A stretch of DNA of 64,000 nucleotides from Sialis fuliginosa (GCA_961205875.1 OY540820.1:5270001-5334000); one strand, 5' to 3'; shown: positions 44,572-57,363, counted from the stretch's first letter. Translations and numbers: made by a program. The notes: a model not told the origin generated them from the sequence alone.

Positions 44572-45532
44572 CAGGGTGTTTGGTTCGGCGATACGAATAT
44601 TTTGAAGGGAGGTAGAATGAGTCATTTGAAAGTGATTTAAGCAAATATACCTACATACAAAGCGCAACAGTTTTTTTATATCGACCATTTTAGTAAATTT
44701 TTGAAAAAACCCAAATTTATACATGTTAATCGCAAAAGTTTAATAGTTAAAGAGCCTATATTTTTTAAAGATGATTTTTATATTACTTAAATGTTTATGC
44801 TATACTATTAGATCAAAATAAAATTTATGAATAGCAAAAATAAAAAACGGCTGCAGTTTAACATTTAAAAACTTATAAAACTTTAATAAGTCATTAAGAA
44901 CGTGATGCGATACTTTTCAAACATTTTTTTATACACATTGGGCAGTGTGACATCTACTCCTGTGCAAAGGATAATCCTGTCCATTGAGTATAAAAAAAAT
45001 TTGAAAAGTATCACGTTTTTAATGACTTATTTAGAATAGCATACTACAATCGACTCACTGGAAAAATGTAAAAATCTTACTTATTCTGAGATAAATGAAA
45101 GTTTTTTTAACAAAAATAGTCAATTCATGTACGTATTATGGTAGGTTTTTCGAAAGGGTATAAAATTAAGCAGTTTTTAAAACCATCTGAACATCTGTAA
45201 TTGTACTAGATTTTATAAAATAATTTTTTAGAGAAATAATTTTATCAAAGTTTTATAAGTTTTTAAATGTTAAACTGCAGCCATTTTTTATTTTTGCTAT
45301 TCATAAATTTTATTTTGATCTTTTAATGTTTAAAAAATATAGGCTCTTTAACTTTTGAACGTTTGCGATTAACATGTATAAATCTGGGTTTTTTCAAAAA
45401 TTTACTAAAATGGCCGATATAAAAAAAACTGTTTCACTTTGTATATAGGTATATTTACTTAAATCTTTTCCAAATGACTCATTCTACCTTCCTTCAAAAT
45501 ATTCGTATCGCTGAACAATACACCCTATATGT
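44572..45532. mobile_element. Foldback element with ~300-bp arms
   Basis: ACAGGGTGTTTGGTTCGGCG at the left is mirrored by TATCGCTGAACAATACACCC at the right. The arms run to about 44890 and from 45245. An inner pair (about 44893-44925 and 44995-45028) shares AACGTGAT and GATACTTTTCAAA. The 92-codon minus-strand frame in the left arm is not conserved in the right arm. No target duplication established. Confidence 0.75.
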
Positions 45533-46715
45533 AAATATAAAAGTTATAATAGTTGAAAAACTATTTTCCTAATCTCTAATAATAAGTTAGGTATGTTGAT
45601 AATAAACACAAACAAATAAAGTTAGGGGTTAGTTATTTTGAATTCCACATTTTAAAGAAACTTTTTTATATTGTTTTACTACTTGAAATGCATTTGTTGT
45701 ACCGAGTAAAACATCCAGCGAATGAACAGATATTTGTATTCTGTAGAAAAACGTTAGGATAGCAGTTAGTGAATTACACACATTCTCGTATATATACAAA
45801 AAAGTTTTTAGTCGTTATTTGAGATAGTAGCAAAAGTTCATTTCGAAAATAAACTTTGTTAGTATATTATCTGCTATTTTATCTATTTAGACTTTATGGT
45901 TGAAGATTGAAACAGTCAATTCAGATTATGGAGACAAAAGAAACGTATGTAGAAATAAACTGTATGAGACATATTTATTGTCAAAAATAAAATAATACAA
46001 ATTAAATAATACATACGATAAAAACTTCTTTTCTATAACTTTGTAAAGAAATGTTTAGAATATTATATTTTTATAGTGAAAAAAGTTAAAAGCTGATTTC
46101 GAAAAGCAGAAATTCAAGAACGTATTCTGAATGTATGACAAAAAATACATCCATTTGATTTATATGTCAGAAAGAATATGATATGACATATATACATATA
46201 TATTCGTCTTCAAAATAGAGTTTACATTTTCAAGGTTATCGCTCGATTTGCATATTATGGAATAAAAAGTAAAAATACGCATACGTTTATATACCATGAG
46301 TGGATCGAAGAGATTTTCATGGAGGAGGAGAAATCTTTTTAGTCAACTGGGGTAAAAGTGAAAATAAATACAAATATTTCATGTCTTTTAACAGTTAACG
46401 ATACAAACTCATACTTTAATTTTTTCTACTAGATGCGCTTATGAATAACCATTTTAAATACTTACGTCATTTGAACTGCACGATACAACACGGACTTTAA
46501 AAATGAAAAAAGTGTGTTTCATTTTTAACCTCTAATTTCGGAAAAAGTGAAACAGGTAAGGGAAAAAGTGAAACAATGGAAAATATTTATCGAAACCTTT
46601 AATGATGATGTCAGTTTTTATAATTCTCATATAAACAAATTAGTTTGTTAGTTGCAAGCTTGTGTCACTTTTACCCCATTTTTTTGGTGTTTCATATTTA
46701 CCCCGCTCGACTCTA
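45533..46715. other. No gene seen
   Basis: AT-rich. 45569-45600 holds GAAAAACTATTTTCC and AATCTCTA, a remnant of the MITE family at 15217. 46500-46600 repeats AAAAAGTGAAACA. Nothing else recognised. Confidence 0.35.
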
Positions 46716-46765
46716 CTAGCTTTTACTCGCGGTCTTTTTCCGCGTGGACTACAGGTTGAATAATA
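46716..46765 (-). mobile_element. Helitron 3' terminus of a second subfamily
   Basis: Read on the minus strand: GTAGTCCACGCGG, AAAAAGACCGCG, AGTAAAAG, CTAG, then T. CCGCG is followed by a complementary CGCG, forming the hairpin. The body must extend to the right, but its 5' end was not found. Confidence 0.6.
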
Positions 46766-46894
46766 CAGATTTTTGTTATGACAACTGTCGATAAAACAGG
46801 TTTTTTATTTCGCATTTGCACGTTAGATGTCTACGCCAATCGCGTGTACAAATGTCACACATATAATAAACTAAATATATTTTTCGGGATACAA

Positions 46895-47055
46895 AATTTG
46901 TCAAAAAATTAAAATAATCAGGTGCGTCTTAAGAAAAAATTCGAACTAATATTTTTTAGTAAAATTGTACAAAAATTAAAAGGTTAAGCAATGCCAGACA
47001 ATTAATCTGAACACTTTATCGGTATTTATTTAAATTGTTCAATAACTAACTTAAC
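46895..47055 (-). repeat. Family A fragment, A6
   Basis: Keeps CAGGTGCGTCTTAAG, TCGAACTAATATTTTTTAG and GGTATTTATTTAAATTGTTC, in the orientation of A2. Confidence 0.6.
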
Positions 47056-47903
47056 TAAACAAGGACAGTTAACTTAACCTAACAGAAATTAACCTAAAAT
47101 GAACTCAATAATCAAATATGGGGGGGGGCTAACTTTTTCATAAAATTTAATGAATAAAAATTAATTAAACGGCAAAATTAGATCAAATAATATGATTTTG
47201 GGGGGGCTAACTTTTTGGACATAAAATATTGTACCTTCAATAATACGAAATATTCTAAAACTAGATTTGTATTTGAAAAGTAAATGCGTCAAATTCCGCA
47301 AAATCATCATAATGTAAACTGTCCCAGCATTCTTAATATTTCTAACAGAGGTCGGAGTATCATCAAGAATGCTAAAATGTCTTTACATTTTAGCGATCAG
47401 CTACCTTTCCGAGAGTGGGGGGGGAAGGGGAGATGAAGTGTAGTGATACGGTAAAGGATGAGTTGCTAGATCGCATGTTTTCACACGTACAAGTCAGCCT
47501 GACCAATTGAATAAGACTCTTTTGAATTAGTTATAGGATTTATTTTCTAATGTGACATTTGTCTTCGGTGAAAATATTGAAAAGAAAAAAATAATTGGAT
47601 TATGAATTTTTAAATTGATTGTCTTCGTTTCCAATGCACTTAAAGAAATTGGGACGATATATCAATTAGGGCTAAACGCCGAAACGAGAGTAATTTTGAC
47701 GAGACGTGATTGGCTTACATTCGGACGAAACGAGACCACAACGATATCAACTTTATTTATAAATCTCGTCGGGAATCTCGTTTTTCAAAGACTATAATTA
47801 ATTAGTAAAAATTTACTATTTGATATTAATCATTAACTGTAGAAAATTTAATTATCCGTTTAAAATGTGAAAGATGGAGTTGAATGAACATTTCGTTCAT
47901 TAG
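47056..47903. other. No gene seen
   Basis: AT-rich with several G homopolymers (47121, 47200, 47417). A 60-codon frame (47615-47797) overlaps a GAGACG/TCTCGTC repeat related to 16360-16420. Confidence 0.35.
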
Positions 47904-47904
47904 A

Positions 47905-48581
47905 TACAGAGTGTTTACAAAATCCTTAAAACTTTTGGCCCTTGGTTGAAGGTGTTCAGGAGCAAATTTTCTTAGGGAGTTTTCAGGAAATATACATCTG
48001 GACATGTTCTAATCACTGTTTAAATTTGGCACCTCATACATTTTTCCAAATTTTACACCAGTAAAAAATTCTACATTGCCTGGACTAATAATAATCAAAA
48101 TACAAAAAATGTTTATTTTGGTATAATAAAACTTGGAGAGTTATTTTAAAAAATTTTAAACTTTTTTCTATTTATTTTATTTAAGCAAAAACAAAAAAAC
48201 TTACGAAATGTTAAAAAAATTCTACAATAATTCTTCACGTTTTATTAGACTAAAATAAACATTTTTTATATCTTCTACTTTTTCTCTAAAGTTAATGATT
48301 TCTGAGAAAAAAATTCTTGAATGTTCAAAATCTCGAAATTATTTTGTTAGATATCTTGTAAAGTATATGGTGTTCAAAAAAAAGTTTTCAATGAAAGATT
48401 CGCATTTTTTCACGTAGAATAAGATTACTAAATAAAAACTATAGGTTCCTACTTAAAAAAATGAAGTTGACCTTCAAATATCCTTGAAGGCCACGATAAA
48501 ATAACAAATAAATATTACAATTCGATTATCCCCTAACAACCAAACATTTTTTGGTTGAAACACTTTAAATGCCCCACCCTG
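47905..48581 (+). repeat. Family K repeat, larger copy
   Basis: Begins ATACAGAGTGTTTAC and may end CCCCACCCTGTAT, a weak inverted-repeat pair. The first 170 bp matches 25645-25785 inverted. Non-coding. Confidence 0.5.
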
Positions 48582-49068
48582 TATATTTCATAAAAAAAAA
48601 ATTTACTTATTACATAAAAAACGGAAAAAATATATTAATTATTTTTGATTAGGTACAATTTAATAATTTCTAAAAAAAAGAGGTCCCACCTGTTCACACC
48701 TGGTATCGTAATGGTTAGAGTCGAGACTATTTTATAAGCTAACAAAAAATAAATTAACAGTATTTGGTTGTTCTTTTTTACAAAAATCGTTTTTAACTAT
48801 TATTAAATTATTAATTAAAATATCGGTTAATGCAGGAACCTTAAATTATATAATTTTATTATTACATACACATTGTATGTAAATTGTAAATGTTTTTAAT
48901 TAAATGAAAATATACATAGGTGTAAATCAGTTAAAATTTCAATACATACTTGCATTAGTATTCGCAACGTTCATAATTAATTAAATTATAAACATATTTA
49001 AAAAATATATTCATCATTCTAATTGAAAATTAAAATTATAAACCATAACAAAAGTGTTAAATATAAAT
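48582..49068. other. No feature seen
   Basis: AT-rich; nothing recognised. Confidence 0.35.
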
Positions 49069-49070
49069 GA

Positions 49071-50310
49071 GGCTTTTATTTTGAAAGTGGCCTAAGTCCA
49101 TTTATGTTTAAACTGAGATATTTAAGTTTTTGAGTTTGCGTTTCAATAAAATTAAAAATATGCGTGTAAGATATCAATGTGCCACATTGATTAAGTGTTT
49201 CTAAGAGAGTTAAATTTACAATTACTATTAAAATAACCCCAATTATTAAATGAATAATACGTGTTTTTTTACCAAAAATGGACTTAAGCCACTTTCAAAA
49301 TTAATAATTACATTTGTTATAAATTTTAAAGAACTCAAGTCCATTTATTGTAACTTAAAATGCTTCAAATTGAAAAAAAAACACTCACATTATTTTAATT
49401 ATTTCTTTATAATTCTTAAAAAATTTATACAATTAAGGAAATCTATGTATGTATACAGGTTGATTTTTTAATCGTGAGATTGCTTTATATCTGGAAAACT
49501 ATGGATTTTTAGGAAAAATATTTGATACATAAGTTTCAGGATTTAGAGGGGCAAAATCAATGAAGGTAACAATTTTGACCTTGAGTCGAGGTTTGAAGGT
49601 TATATTGGGATCAGTAAATTTTTTTCAAAGGAAACCTATTTATTTATTTTTTAAATTTATATTTTGCAGAAAAAAAAAACTTTTCTGAAAAATTTTATAA
49701 AAAATTTTTATTTTATTTTATTTTGTTACATTAAAAAATTTTTTTTTGTTTAGAAAATTATGAAATTATAAAAAAAGTATTTTTTTAAACTGCATTTTTT
49801 CTCAAACATCTAAGATATTAATTTCAAAATTTTTGATCACAAAAACAAATACGTTACAAAAATTTTCAGACAAGTTATTTCTATTTTTTGCAAAATACAA
49901 ATCTGCAAAAAAATAACTAAGTTTCCATTTTAAAAAAATTTGCTGACCCCAAAATGACCTTAAAACGTCCACTTAAGGTCAAAATTATTGCCTTCATTAG
50001 GTTTACCCCGCCAAATCCTAAAACTTTTGTACCAAACATTTGCCGTAAAAAGGTATAGTTTTCCAGCTATTGTGATAAATTAACAACATTATCAATAATA
50101 AAGTGGACTTAGGCCACTTTCAAAATAAAATTTTCAACTTTAGGTAAATTAGGTGTGAAAATTCATGTGTTCAAAAAATTTTTTATTTAACCAAAAATAG
50201 TTTTTTTAAGATAGATTACTTCTTATTATACTTACACGTTACTACAGTCAACAAAAAAAAAATTCAAAATGGATTTAGAACACTTTCAAAATAAACGCCT
50301 CAAATATTTT
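49071..50310. repeat. Family N: four copies of a 24-bp motif around a foldback
   Basis: The motif GGACTTAGGCCACTTTCAAA occurs inverted at 49079-49100 and direct at about 49280, 50105 and 50271. The outermost copies, with adjoining GAGGC and GCCTC, make an imperfect inverted-repeat pair bounding about 1.2 kb. A foldback (49491-50066) sits inside. Non-coding. Confidence 0.6.
49491..50066. mobile_element. Foldback MITE, ~150-bp arms
   Basis: The left arm starts CTGGAAAACTAT and the right arm ends ATAGTTTTCCAG. The arms share, inverted, GATTT/AAATC, GGTAACAATTTTGACCTT/AAGGTCAAAATTATTGCC and GGGATCAG/CTGACCCC. The spacer is A/T homopolymer-rich. Confidence 0.72.
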
Positions 50311-50694
50311 AATAAGCATGGCGCATCACATGTTTTCAAACTTATTAAATTATATTTCTAATTCAACATAACAAAAGACGACAGAATTCATTGAAGAATA
50401 TGTATCTTAAAATTAATCTGAACAAAACTCACATAATTATTTTAGGGTGACATCCCCGCAGGCATATATCTGATACATTATTTACATTTCTGTGGTATTT
50501 CGTAACAATATTTTCCGAGATAAAGAACTATCCCACTCGCTTTGTATTATACATGTAATTAAACCAGTGCCGTATTTAAAATTTACATTTACGACTCGTT
50601 TAATTATTGTTTACACAAAGAAAAATTAGGTCGATTTTTTAATTAAAATTACAGTTACCCATTTTAAAGTTTCAATTTTGTATCAATAAATACT
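50311..50694. other. No gene seen
   Basis: AT-rich. CAGTGCCGTATTTA at 50566 looks like a lone hAT end. Confidence 0.35.
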
Positions 50695-50695
50695 A

Positions 50696-51252
50696 AGGTA
50701 AAGGCACCAGTTATGGCCGCTATAAGAGCAAGTTTTCGGGGTTTTTTTATTAATGGGCTTGTTTTTTGTAATTCTCATGAACTCATGTAACTAATAAAAC
50801 AATTAACTCTTTATTTAATCAATTTAATTACCAAAGTCACCAAATATGGTTTGTTTTTTAAATTATAGCTTTTTATTTTGTTTATGTTTTTTCTCTAGTA
50901 ATGGATAAAAAAAAAACAGTAATGAGCAAGCAGTGATAGACACTTGCTAATGATAAGTACTACAACACAAAAGATATAAAAGAAAGAATCATCAAATTTG
51001 AAACAATGTAAAGCAGTTGCTATGATAATATAATAATTAATAAATAAATTATACTAATAATTAGTTTAAATGTCCACCATTTTGTCACCTACTGGCCGAT
51101 TGTCATCAAATCACGCTGTAAGACAGTTAAATGTATATAGATTAATATTCAGAAATGGCAGTAATCAAATATCAACACATATTTCTAATTCAATAAATTT
51201 AATTAAAAATTTGCCATTACTGGGGTCCTTGCCGAGACTAATGCCACTACCT
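50696..51252 (-). mobile_element. Family B MITE, complete copy B7
   Basis: AGGTAAAGGCACCAGTTATG to GACTAATGCCACTACCT, between TA dinucleotides (50694-50695, 51253-51254). Same orientation as B5. Confidence 0.85.
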
Positions 51253-51254
51253 TA

Positions 51255-52140
51255 TATCCTTAATAATCCTAATATTTTTTTAGAATCACTATGAATCAGG
51301 CTTATTTTAAAAAAAGTTGTTTTTATTTATTTTATTATACAAAAACAAATCTAACGATTCAACAGACAAAATACACCTAAGAAAAAAGTAATATATAGGT
51401 ATTTCGAATATATAATTTTTAAATAAAAATAATATATTGTTTTCCATAATTCGAGACATAGAAACAGCAAAAAGACGGTAGTGTGTGTCGGTAAATCAGA
51501 TCTGTACTCTCTAGTTCCAGCTCTGTGTACATCTCGACCACAGGAGTAGCAAGGGTTACAAGAGTAAAGAACAAATGACGAGACGTTCATAGAATGACAA
51601 AAGATACGAACGCAAAAGGGTCCCTAGCGAGCAACCCAAATTGACATGTTAAACCAAATTAAGTCTTTGTTTTGTTCAAAAAGCCGGAGTCGTTACATTA
51701 TCATCAGGAATGGAGACACAGTACCATAAACATGCAAAAACGAGTTAAAATGAAATTATAATTGTAAATGAACTTCAGCTACTATATACTAAGACAAACG
51801 AAAGGCTGTGAATGTATGTTATTACATTATGCTGTTCTCTGTTCGCGCTCACAAAAGCGTCGCATTAAATAACGATTCAAATACACTAACGGCCTGGGTA
51901 CAATTGTGGGCGGCGACACCGGTCTCTGTGTTATGTGGGAGGGTGGGGGGGGGGGGGGGGCGGCGGGCAGGTCGTGCAGCAACGAAAAAATAAACAAAAC
52001 CTATGAGTGTATGAAGCTAACGTGTTCAAGATATATTCCGATGAACTCTCAACACCTACAAGAAGTGTGTATATCATACATTTCACTCACTTGCAGGCTG
52101 CAACACTACTTTATGTACATATGACAGCTATAAACAATAC
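51255..52140. other. No gene identified; slightly GC-richer stretch
   Basis: Composition between about 51480 and 52110 is less AT-rich than around it and no repeat partner was seen in this window. It holds a G run near 51945 and several short frames with no recognisable product. This is one of the few stretches that could be host single-copy sequence. Confidence 0.35.
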
Positions 52141-53000
52141 AATTTAAATGTGAATTAATCTACATGGAAACGATTTTTTTATTATTGTTTTTGTTTATAT
52201 TTCGTATATTATGTTTAATATGCTATAGACTATCTATATATACTTACAATTTAATGTATTTATATTTTAATTATATCTTGCCTAGTTGTCATTTTATAAG
52301 CTAAATTGTGTATATATTTATTAATGTAATACTAATAATAACAATAAATGTAATAACAATAAACTTAAAATGTGAATTAATCTATAAGGAAACGATTTTT
52401 TTATTATTGTTTTTGTTTATATTTCGTATAATATGTTTAATATACTATAGACTATCTATATAAACTTACAATTTAATGTATGTATTTATATTTTAATTAT
52501 ATCTTGCCTAGTTATCATTTTATAAGCTAAATTTTTTATATATTTATTAATGTAATACTAATAATAACAATAAATGTAATAACAATAAACTTAAAATATG
52601 AATTAAACGATAAGGAAACGATTTTTTTATTCTTATTTTTGTTTATATTTCATATATGTTTAATATACTATACACTACCTATATATAGTTTCAATTAAAA
52701 GTATTTATATTTTAATTATATCTTGCCTAGTTATTATTTTAACAAAATGAACTCCATGAAAAATGTTGTTAAATAGTCCTATTGTTAAATAGCAATATGT
52801 AAAAGAATCATTGTTATCAAAAGATATACCGATGAAGTCTGAAACATGACGAAACGTTTATAATAATAAATAATGTTATATCACATATAACTATTTTATT
52901 GACATATAATGACCTAAAACCTCAAAGTCAAAATAAAAGTTATCATTTTATAAGCTAAATTTTTTATATATTTATTAATGTAATACTAATTTTAAATATT
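52141..53000. repeat. ~225-bp tandem repeat, three copies plus a fragment
   Basis: GGAAACGATTTTTTTATT begins at 52166, 52388 and 52614 (periods 222 and 226). Units also hold ATATCTTGCCTAGTT and ATAACAATAAATGTAATAAC. A partial unit (ATAAGCTAAATTTTTTATAT) reappears at 52940-52995 after a non-repeat spacer containing GATGAAGTCTGAAACATGAC and GAAACGT. AT-rich, non-coding. Confidence 0.8.
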
Positions 53001-54100
53001 GTTAAACAATAGTTTAACATTTTATAGGTACATTTTATTATTGTCAGTAAGTTTATTTTAAACAGACGAAACGTAAATAAAAATAAAAATAATGTTATAT
53101 TTTATATAACTCATTTTGTATTGAGCCAATGACCTTAAATCTCGCAAACAAAAATAAATTATACTTAGAAATTTATATGTACAGTGTACACACGTACATA
53201 TTTATTTTCTTTCATTATTTCGATTTAAAAAATCATTAAATAATTAAAATCTGTATTTATTTTGCTATAAGAGACAGATTTTACTAACAGGCAAATATTG
53301 CAACTTCGATTTGAAAATATTGGATTTACTGTGTAAATAATATCATAAGGATGATGTTTATATTTTTATACCCCCCCCCCTCCCACCGACCCTTCCTAAC
53401 CTTATGTAATGTTTATTTTATATATAAATAAATAGTAGTGGAAAATAAATTGTCTATTTACAAATAAAAAAAGCAAAAATTAGGTTATACATATTAACAT
53501 ATTTTAAAATAAATAATTAGATAAATACCTTACGTAAGTAATACTTTTTATCCCTCAAGATTTTACAGACTCCCCACAAAACCCTTACGTAATTAATGTC
53601 CAGATAAATTATGCTCTAGAAGATAATAATTTTTACAATTTCTAATACTTACTTTGAACTATTAAAACTAACACGAGCCTCGTATCAGGGAAAATAAAGC
53701 CTCATTAGTAAATATTAAAATAACGCTATAGCTAGTATAAGTACCCAAGGCCTTCGAATTTGACGATCATTAAAGCATGTACATATATAAACTGAATTTT
53801 CCTATCGCTTTCATATGATGAATAAGTCCGTCACTGTACGTCTTGTGTAGAGTTAATAACATGTTAGGTTTTCGAACAAACTCAATAACGCGTCGTCGGG
53901 CTGTTGAAACTTAATCCCTACTTACAATTATGCTGTTTAACTTCATTGAAATATAGAAGTAAACAAAAAACTTAAAGTTGACAAAGACATATTATGTAAA
54001 CATAAAAACAATACATGTTAGTAAGTATATTTACGTGAAAAGTAAAAAAATCTTAATTAAAAAAAATATGTAATGCTTTTGTTGATAATTCTTATATTAC
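53001..54100. other. No gene seen
   Basis: AT-rich. ACAGACGAAACGTAAAT at 53063 and the following AATGTTATATTTTATATAAC echo 52850-52890. A C run lies near 53371. 53560-53960 is a little more complex but has no open frame. Confidence 0.35.
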
Positions 54101-54104
54101 TGAA

Positions 54105-54142
54105 GTCAGATTAGCGGCCATAACTGATGCCTTTTCCTTATA
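54105..54142 (+). mobile_element. Family B terminal fragment
   Basis: GATTAGCGGCCATAACTGATG and CCTTA are the right end of a family B element, just before copy B8. Confidence 0.6.
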
Positions 54143-54159
54143 ATATTATCATAAAATCA

Positions 54160-54688
54160 AGGTAGTGGCACCAGTCTTGGCATAGACCCCAGTAATGGCT
54201 AAAATTTAATTAAATGTACTGAATTAGAAATATGTGTTGATCTTTGACTACTACCATTTCTGAATATTAATCTATATATACATACATTTAACTGTCTTAC
54301 AGCGTGATTTGATGACAATCGGCCAATAGGTGTCAAAATGGTGGACATTTAAACTAATTATTAGTATTATTTATTATATTATCAAATATGACGATTCTTT
54401 CTTTTATATCTTTTGTATTGTAGTACTTATCATTAGCAAGTGTCCATCACTGCATGCTCATTATTGGTTTAACTTTATCCATTACTAGAGAAAAAAACAT
54501 AAACAAAATAAAAGGATATAATTTAAAAAACAAACTATATTTGCGGACTTTGGTAATTAAATTGATTAAATAATGAGTTACTTGTTTTATTAGTAACATG
54601 AATTCATGAGAATTACAAAAAACAAGCCCATTAATCCAAAAAAACGAAAACTTGATCTTATAGTGGCCATAACTGGTGTCTTTATCTT
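54160..54688 (+). mobile_element. Family B MITE, copy B8
   Basis: Starts AGGTAGTGGCACCAGTC and ends CCATAACTGGTGTC plus a decayed CTTA. The middle is slightly deleted near 54370-54430. The left flank is CA rather than TA. Confidence 0.78.
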
Positions 54689-54689
54689 A

Positions 54690-55750
54690 ATATCATTTTT
54701 CCTACGCCATTAAGTTACTGTTTTGTGCTCGAATAAGAAAACGCTGTATAAACATAATACACAATTTCCACTGTAAGCCGTGACGTCATATTTGATAATC
54801 TTATTAACGAATTTACAAAAAAAATATATAAATACACACAAAAGCATTAGGATTTTTTTATTCGAAAGATATTTTAAGAAGTTTACATTCAAAACGCGTT
54901 TTGTGTACAATTATAGGAATTGGGGAAATTTAACATAAAATTTAAATCAATTATATAAAAATACGTGAATGTTTACAGAGAGGGAAAGAAAATACATGTA
55001 CATAAAAATGTTTCATTCCATCTGAATATTCATTTATTTTGAATATATTTGTTTTCGTTTCTAAATCCCTAACAAATATTGTGTGTATACTGTTTTAAAA
55101 ATAAATCACTAAATTAAACAATTTATTTCTTTTGTTAAGGGGGCAGACCCTGTTGGGACTTCCAAATAAAGCTTTTTTTAGGTTATTTTTTGGGTACACA
55201 TTAAAATAATTAATAACAAATATTTTTCCACATGAAAGATATGTATTTACAGAAAACATTATAATTTTTTTATGGCAAAATATTAAAAAATAAGTGGGAT
55301 ACAGTAAATTTGGGAGGGGTTATTTGAAAAATTTTGAATTTTCACAAAATGGCGTATGTTGAAAATCAAAGTTCTTTATTTGACTAAAATTTCACTCGCA
55401 TTTTTGACTATAAAAAAAAAAATCGTCCAAAAAAAATCTAAAACTCAAAAAATTTTAGTCAAATTTCATGGTTTTAATTTCACATTTCATAGAATTTTCA
55501 TAGAAAAATTTCAACTTTTCATATAAATTTCAACTCGAATACATACAAAAGTTAATTTTTGGATTCAGCGTACCCAAATTACCCTAGAAAAGTTATTGTC
55601 TATCCTGCAGCAAAATGGCTGTCGTCCAGTGAATCTAAACAATATAGAGAAATAAGTATATTATAAATAAATACAAAATTATGTTTACAAAACCAACAAT
55701 GGACATTGTAAAGCTATCATAAAAGGTAAAATATATATGTACATATATAA
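54690..55750. other. No gene seen
   Basis: AT-rich. GGGTACAC (55191) and GCGTACCC (55568) are a weak inverted pair around a TTTTAGTCAAA-rich block. Nothing else recognised. Confidence 0.35.
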
Positions 55751-55990
55751 TCACAGTGTATAATTTATATCACCGATACAAACAAAACTTTTGAATCTCA
55801 CACTTTTCATTTTTTTAGCATACTTCTCCCACTCAGGCAAAAGTTTTTCCTCGTCTTTGGAACAACTTTGTGGAATTCTTCTGGTGGAAATATGTGGTTT
55901 TGTTTTCCACCATTCCTTATGGAAAAAGTGTGAGGAGTAACTGCTTGGAACGGAGGCCATATAAAAAATACAGTTTATTTCAACGAACAA
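55751..55990 (-). other. Unassigned 79-codon open frame
   Basis: Not recognised. It differs from most frames here in having balanced, polar composition, with EWWKTKPHISTRRIPQSCSK, then DEEKLLPEWEKYAKKMKSVR and a short tail. No copy of it was seen in this window. No convincing splice acceptor, promoter or polyadenylation signal is apparent, so it may be an exon or chance. Confidence 0.25.
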
Positions 55991-56555
55991 AAAAGTATGT
56001 ATTGTATAAAATTGAAATATTTATACAAAACTTCTGTTCCTCTGTGCATGTTTGTTGTCTCCTTTTTATTGGTTCATTTCAAAACAAAAATGTACGTGTG
56101 AATCTATGTAATAATAAAAAATAGCATCTTTTAGAATATTACTTTTAATGTATTTGTTTCAAAGACGTATGCATTTATTTTTCATGTTAAACTCGTCATT
56201 TAAAAAAATAAGTTATAGAAACAAGTAATGCAATTCAAAACATTTTAGAAGTATTATTACTTCATGAAAATTTACGAATTTTGATTTTTTGACAGCTTCA
56301 ACACATACCTACATACTAATCAAGACTAGATTTTGAGAAAATAATTTTTTAGATACCTTTCCCATAGTTCTCATAAAAATCAACAAAAAATGTTCTAGGA
56401 CCTTTTGATTTTAACCCTTCAGTCACGATATATTTGATTTCAAAGTCGTTATCAAAGTGTACTCTCCGATTTCTAAACTATCAAAGCAAAAACTCTAGAA
56501 TGTAGTTTTCAATTAGTACTTTCAATGAAAATTATAACGAACGAAGGAACAAAAA
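55991..56555. other. No gene; family L piece
   Basis: AT-rich. 56395-56460 contains the complement of family L text (CAGTCACGATATATTTG, TTCAAAGTCGTTATC). Confidence 0.4.
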
Positions 56556-56830
56556 CATCTGCCAAGTAAATGCACAGTGTTTTCTCGTACTAAATTCACC
56601 AAAGGTAGTTAATTATTGAACAATTTTAACCGATAGTGTTCAGATAAATTGCCTGGCATTGGTTAACCATTTAATTTTTATACAAATTTTACTAAAAATC
56701 ATAGTTCGAAATTTTTCTTAAGACGCACCTGATTATTTTTTCATATATTTTTATTTTTTTGACAATTTCAATCTAAATCTAAATTTATGCAAACGTCAAA
56801 ATGACATTTAAAACGTCAAAATGACATTTA

Positions 56831-56872
<42 letters not shown>

Positions 56873-57359
56873 CTATGTGCAAGCAAATATCAATTTAGGA
56901 AAACAAAACACGAATTTTTAAAATAAATTGAGATAAATCATTGTAAGGGAATATTTTACAACAAACGTTGTAAACCCATATTATAGGGAAATTTAATGCT
57001 CCACAAAAAATATTCTATAAAATTTTCACGTAACATGTGTCGTTCTTGAGATAACTTGAAAAAATAAATATTTTAGGACGTCACCCTTCCCCCTTACACA
57101 CAATTTTGATTGTTTTGAAATGGGACTGTCCTCAAGCCAGACCCAACTATCCGACCAAGTTTCAACAACATCGGTTCAGTGGTTCATGAGTTATGCGTAT
57201 GACAAGGATTCAGGGGACAGACGGACGGATACACGGACAGACAAACAGACACGGAACGAAAAGTGTTTGTCTTGACGTGAAACGGAAATATCAATTAAAA
57301 TTTTTGAAATCGGAGAACATTTTTTTTGTCTCAACCTAAAACGATCACAAAGCTTCTCG
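56556..57359 (+). repeat. Family A repeat, copy A4, interrupted at its 3' end
   Basis: Starts CATCTGCCAAGTAAATGC after AAAAA and follows the family to AGCTTCTCG. It is then cut by the foldback at 57364-58702 and resumes at about 58707 as TCTTCAATATTGCG. A TAA microsatellite has expanded within it (56835-56871). Confidence 0.82.
56835..56871 (+). repeat. (TAA)n microsatellite
   Basis: About twelve uninterrupted ATA/TAA units inside family A copy A4. They are absent from the other copies. Confidence 0.9.
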
Positions 57360-57363
57360 TATA

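Noticed and set aside
51070..51294. Recurrent frame with RLSSNHAVRQLN in several places (also 59441-59632 and 62141-62359, minus)
   Set aside because: It comes from the conserved GTCATCAAATCACGCTG stretch of family B. It is not preserved as a frame across all copies and has no start or length consistency.
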